Shown: positions 60,653 through 64,000 of the stretch, piece after piece | Layout of the letters: each line of letters begins with the position of its first letter | Position numbering within the stretch: the stretch's first letter is position 1 | NCBI GenBank assembly: GCA_000827205.1 | Contig: KN832560.1 | Span: 958,743 to 1,022,742, forward strand | Origin: Plicaturopsis crispa FD-325 SS-3 | Taxonomy: Eukaryota > Basidiomycota > Agaricomycetes > Amylocorticiales > Amylocorticiaceae | Direction of reading: 5' to 3' | Length of the DNA: 64,000 nucleotides | Translations under genes and position numbers: made by a program | The notes under the pieces: generated by a model | What the model saw: the letters and a program-made list of their open reading frames with translations, nothing else | What the model was told of the DNA's origin: nothing | Databases searched by the model: none

Positions 60653-61407
60653 TGTTGTTGTTGTTGGTAGTGGTTGTGTAGAGATTGGAAGGTGCAAAGA
60701 CGAGTTGAAGTCGGTGAAGTTGAAGCTGGCGAGCTAGCGCTTAACGAGGAGGGCGGGAGTGTAGGAGTGAGGGAAAGAAGTGAATCATCCATTGGCGTCG
60801 CACGCCCGCTCTTTATACGCGCCATGGCTATGCGAGTAGGAACAAGAACGGTGCATTGTCTCGAGGTGGAACGAAAGGGCGAAAACAACAAAGACTTTCA
60901 TTGTCTTCCCAAAAAGGCAATTGAGGCATTTCTGCCGCGTGGCATTTCTTTTGTCTCGCCGTCGATTTCCTTTGCTTCACGGCATTGCTATAATGCTGTG
61001 GGCGCAGTTCAAAGGAAGGACGACGAGTTGAATGGAGATATGTTGAGAGCGATAGGGAGCATAGAGAAAGTAGGAAAAAGCGGATGCCCCCGTCCGTGGG
61101 ACAATACACGTACCGTACTTACCTTTGTGGCTGCCCCGCGCTGCAGCGAGACCAAAATTCAGCTTCAGTATGTCAGACAAATCTGCGGTCATCTACAAAT
61201 AAATACAAGGTATATTGAGTCAGTCCGTTGATAGTAGGGTACATGAATACACGATGTGCGACAATGCGTGATACTGCAATAAATCCAGATCATAACAAGA
61301 CAACTTTAAAAGCATAAAACATCCAAGCCAACGAGCGTACATCATGCATCTTCAAGTGCTGATCCCCAGGGTTCATTGCACTCGTCCATCAGGACTCCAA
61401 ATGGCGG
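60653..61407. other. Intergenic: cupredoxin promoter and 3' end of the T5orf172 gene
   Basis: Contains the TATA box listed separately. The open frames on either strand have no family signal. Confidence 0.4.
60812..60817 (-). promoter_or_regulatory. TATA box of the cupredoxin gene
   Basis: GTATAAAG on the minus strand about 160 bp upstream of the start codon at 60652, within a GC-rich surround. Confidence 0.5.
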
Positions 61408-62936
61408 CTAAACGTAGGCCTCGACGAACGCGCCCCACTTCTCGATGATGGGCTTCACGAGCAGCTCCCACTCTTTCCCCGCGTACCGTCCACGCGTCGC
61501 GCGCTTAAATGTAAATATCTCCTTGTGGTACGCGCCGCCTGCAGGGAGACATCGTCAGCTGTGCGAGAACGCGAACGAGAAGACGACACTCACAGTCCGC
61601 GCAGGCCTTATCCTGCGCCTTCGGGCCAGCCTTCTTCGGGGAGCCCGACGCCGCGCCTTTGCCTTTCGCGACGACCTTGGCCGCCGTATTTGGAAAGCCA
61701 GGGTCGAAGTACACCGCGTTCTCCGAGAGGTCCGCGAGCTCAAGGTGCACGAGGCGCTCGAGGCGGTGGCACCACAGGCCCTTGTCGCCGGCTTTGACGC
61801 GGCCCTTGACGAGGCTGCCGTCGTCCGCCTCGACGGTGCCCGGCCACCACCCGCGCAGGATCTGCTCCTTCGAGCCGCACTGCTTCCCCCATTGGTCGAT
61901 GCGCTTCACGAGGTTGACCGCGCGGCCGACTTTGAGCTGCACCCGGGCGGGCGTGGACGGGTCTGCGGACGTTGAGCGTTGGTGCTGCTGGGAGGGGAAG
62001 GAGGGGTACTTGCCACGGATCTCGAACGTGTATATGTACCCCGGGACGTCCGACTGCGAGCGCGACTTCTCCATCTCACTGCGCAGCGCAATGCGTGTCT
62101 CGTCCTGTAAATAGTCCGGCACCCAGTCTAACCGCCAGCATCAGCATTACGCAACTCCCGCCCAAGACGCGAACGAACGCACCGGCAAACTTGATCCACT
62201 CCCCGTTCTTGCGCGCGTAGAACCCGCTCTGGCCGAGCACCTCCTTTGTGTGCTGGAAGCAAAAGCGCTCGACGTCGGGGTCAATGGCGTCAAGCGGCGT
62301 GCCCGTCTTCACCAGCCGCGTGCATTGCTTGCCCGCCTTTGTCTGGCCGGCGCACTGCACGCACGCGCCCGAAGCTGCGCTGGACGAGGAGGGCGAGGGC
62401 GGCGAGGAAGCCGCGCGCGGGCGGTTCGGCTTGATGTCGTCGCTCGCAAGCGGGGGCCGGAGCTTCGGTGGATTCGATGGCGCGGGGGAGGCTGCGGGTG
62501 CTGCGGATGCGGAATGGGCACGAGGCGGTAGTGCGGGCGTGGCGAGGCCGAGGGCTGGACGCGCGTCTTGGGGCACGGGCGGTGCGAGTGCGTGCTTCAT
62601 GGTCAATGACTGCTGGTGATTATGATATGGTTCTGGCATCGCTGGAGGGCGCGGCAGCGGCGCCTGGGCGTTATTTCCATCCTGCCATCGATTTCTAGAT
62701 GGACCGGGGACAGGAAACGAAAGCGGGCGCGATCCGGGATAATGGGGTGGGGGATCGGGATAGTTTCGCGCATACGCCTCCGAGTGCGCGTTCACATGGG
62801 CTTGGGGTATAAATCCACCAATGAAACCCTGCACGGCATGCGTTCTGGTGGTGTTCTTGCTGGGCTTTCCGGCGAGTGCGAGCGCGTCGAAGGACTGCAC
62901 GAGGTCGTCGCGCCGCTCTGGCGAGCGGGAGGTCAT
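61408..62936 (-). CDS. T5orf172/DUF1766 (GIY-YIG-like) domain protein
   Basis: The N-terminal ~200 residues are Pro/Ser/Ala-rich and disordered. A Cys/His set follows (CVQCAGQTKAGKQCTRLV, then RFCFQH) that may bind zinc, then DWVPDYLQDETRIALRSEM-like and the T5orf172 core: PGYIYTFEI, VQLKVGRAVNLVKRIDQW, GKQCG. After a Ser/Lys segment the C-terminal exon has a Cys/His pair (CAD|GGAYHKEIFTF) and WELLVKPIIEKWGAFVEAYV. This domain is related in fold to GIY-YIG nucleases; basidiomycetes carry many such proteins of unknown role. Three exons, with the long first exon 62936-about 62185. The start at 62936 (MTSRSPERRDD) is the first ATG. Whether the nuclease residues are retained is not clear from the reading. 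Confidence 0.8.
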
Positions 62937-63487
62937 AATTGATGGATGCCTATGTCTTGTCTATTCCATTGACTGACACGATCAAACGAGGCGTAGCGGG
63001 TGGTAAGAGGTAAAGAGGGAAATAAAGGAAACAGAGCGATGCGACTCGGAGGCGGGGCGGTAAGCTTGAGCTGGTCCATGGACCGGTATTATGGACTCGG
63101 GCCGTAGACCTGGGCATATAAAAAGTTCAAATTCCTGCCAAAACTTTTCAAAAATGCTTGCCATCTACCACCAACCGTCCTTTTTCTCTTCTCTAGTGTC
63201 CGGTCTACGTCCACCATAAATCGAGGGTCAATTGGTGAGTGCATAGGCTATGCTTTGTTTTTTCTCGATTCGAAAGATGAAACGCACTGGGCTCTGAGGA
63301 CAAAGTTCCTTGAGGTTACGCACTACGCTCACAGAGCGGCGGCCTAGAAAACCGTTAACTGATCCTCTCTATCTCACTATTCTCTGTAGTGGATGTGGAT
63401 GTGACGCTAATCGTCGTTTTTCCAGATTGATTCCGCCTTGGACGAAAATTTTTCGGGTCGATCTCTGTACCCACGAGCCCATACGCT
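62937..63487. other. Divergent intergenic region with a probable 5' leader intron
   Basis: Shared upstream region of the T5orf172 and Lcp5 genes. A donor TTG|GTGAGTGC at about 63235 and acceptor TTTTTCCAG at about 63425, with a branch-like GCTAATC 20-odd bp before it, suggest an intron of about 190 bp in the leader of the rightward gene. Confidence 0.45.
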
Positions 63488-64000
63488 ATGGACGGTGAAG
63501 ATGACGGCCAGCAGGCCTTTTGCGATACTGTCGACGAGATGACACGCAGTATGGCATCCGTACGCGAGACGATCAAGTCACTTCGAGACAAGTCAGTTCT
63601 CAGTGAACCGTGCTTCAGGGCGAATGCTTATTTTTTCATCTTCACTTCCAGACAAATCAACACGCCCAACGATCTCGACACCAAAGACGGCATATCGCTT
63701 TTGTCTCTGAAGCACCATGTCATGCTGTCGTATCTCCAATCCCTCGTCCTCCTGGGCGCACACCGTGCAGCGGGGCACTCGCTTGCGACCCGCACACCGC
63801 CCGAGCTCCCGTTCAGCGCCATCGAGCGCGGGCCGCGTGGTGCCGACCCGGGTGACCTTGTCGACTCGATGCTCGAGGGACGTGTCGTGTTGGAAAAAGT
63901 CAAGGCCCTCGAGGGTCGCATGAGATACCAGATCGAGAAGCTCGTCCGTGTCGCTGAAGAAGTGCCAAACGCACAGAATAACAACGTCATCGACGGTACG
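63488..64000 (+). CDS. LCP5: Lcp5/neuroguidin (Sas10/Utp3/C1D family), 5' part, runs off the right edge
   Basis: U3 snoRNP-associated small-subunit processome factor. The N-terminal helical Sas10/C1D domain is read across one intron (63591-about 63652): MDGEDDGQQAFCDTVDEMT, ETIKSLRDK|QINTP, DGISLLSLKHHVMLSYLQSL, then SMLEGRVVLEKVKALEGRMR and YQIEKLVRVAEE. The S-L-L-x-x-K...L-x-Y-x-x-x-L pattern followed by the K-x-x-x-L-E-x-R-x-x-Y-Q-I-x-K-L block is characteristic of Lcp5/neuroguidin. The Arg/Lys-rich C-terminus lies outside the window. The start at 63488 is the first ATG after the predicted leader intron. Confidence 0.88.
   Translation, partial: MDGEDDGQQAFCDTVDEMTRSMASVRETIKSLRDKSVLSEPCFRANAYFFIFTSRQINTPNDLDTKDGISLLSLKHHVMLSYLQSLVLLGAHRAAGHSLATRTPPELPFSAIERGPRGADPGDLVDSMLEGRVVLEKVKALEGRMRYQIEKLVRVAEEVPNAQNNNVIDGT

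Overview
The window is nuclear DNA of a filamentous basidiomycete, most likely an Agaricomycete and possibly a polypore. The evidence is many GT-AG introns of about 50-60 bp in almost every gene, two DUF6533-type seven-helix membrane proteins (a basidiomycete family), a T5orf172/DUF1766 protein, secreted hydrolases, and promoters with long pyrimidine tracts. About 23 protein genes are supported. They are unlinked housekeeping, secretory and membrane genes on both strands, with no operon-like or cluster logic. There is one assembly gap of 440 N (34446-34885).

Layout. 1-1357 (-): 5' part of a USP7/Ubp15 deubiquitinase. 2126-3030: a non-autonomous hAT-like DNA transposon with a perfect 8-bp target duplication. 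3923-10038 (+): a giant disordered Ser/Pro/Arg-rich protein. 10945-13405 (+): Nop2 rRNA methyltransferase. 14181-15104 (-): SUR7/PalI membrane protein. 16366-17544 (+): an Ala/Pro/Glu/Lys repeat protein with a strong CT-rich promoter. 18197-19454 (-): monoglyceride lipase. 20189-22577 (+): asparagine synthetase. 23083-26463 (-): RhoGEF. 26672-27587 (+): METTL21-like methyltransferase. 28381-29245 (-): unknown small protein. 29482-32365 (+): Prp28 DEAD-box helicase. 32779-33632 (+): phosphatidylserine synthase.

The middle (33.6-38.2 kb) is the accessory part. It holds the assembly gap, a 736-bp foldback element with 224-bp arms at TA, an identical partial copy next to the gap, and a lineage-specific membrane protein gene. 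It is followed by 38242-42612 (+) Vid21/Eaf1 of NuA4; 44590-47434 (+) a membrane-anchored GH5 exo-beta-1,3-glucanase; 47917-48250 (-) a tiny three-exon gene resembling the mitochondrial ATPase inhibitor; 48752-49986 (-) secreted ribonuclease T2; 50460-52856 (-) membrane aldehyde dehydrogenase; 54556-56295 and 57070-58795 (+) tandem DUF6533 paralogs; 59558-60652 (-) a two-domain cupredoxin with a probable GPI anchor; 61408-62936 (-) a T5orf172 protein; and 63488 onward (+) the start of Lcp5/neuroguidin.

I found no CRISPR array, defence island, biosynthetic cluster, rRNA or convincing tRNA. The most unusual signals are the two transposon families, a dispersed repeat present at 10.5 kb and 59.0 kb, exons as short as 5, 9 and 11 nt, three GC-AG introns, and two disordered proteins with short aromatic-basic motifs. 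All exon joins were inferred by eye from reading frame, splice consensus and family knowledge. No search was run.
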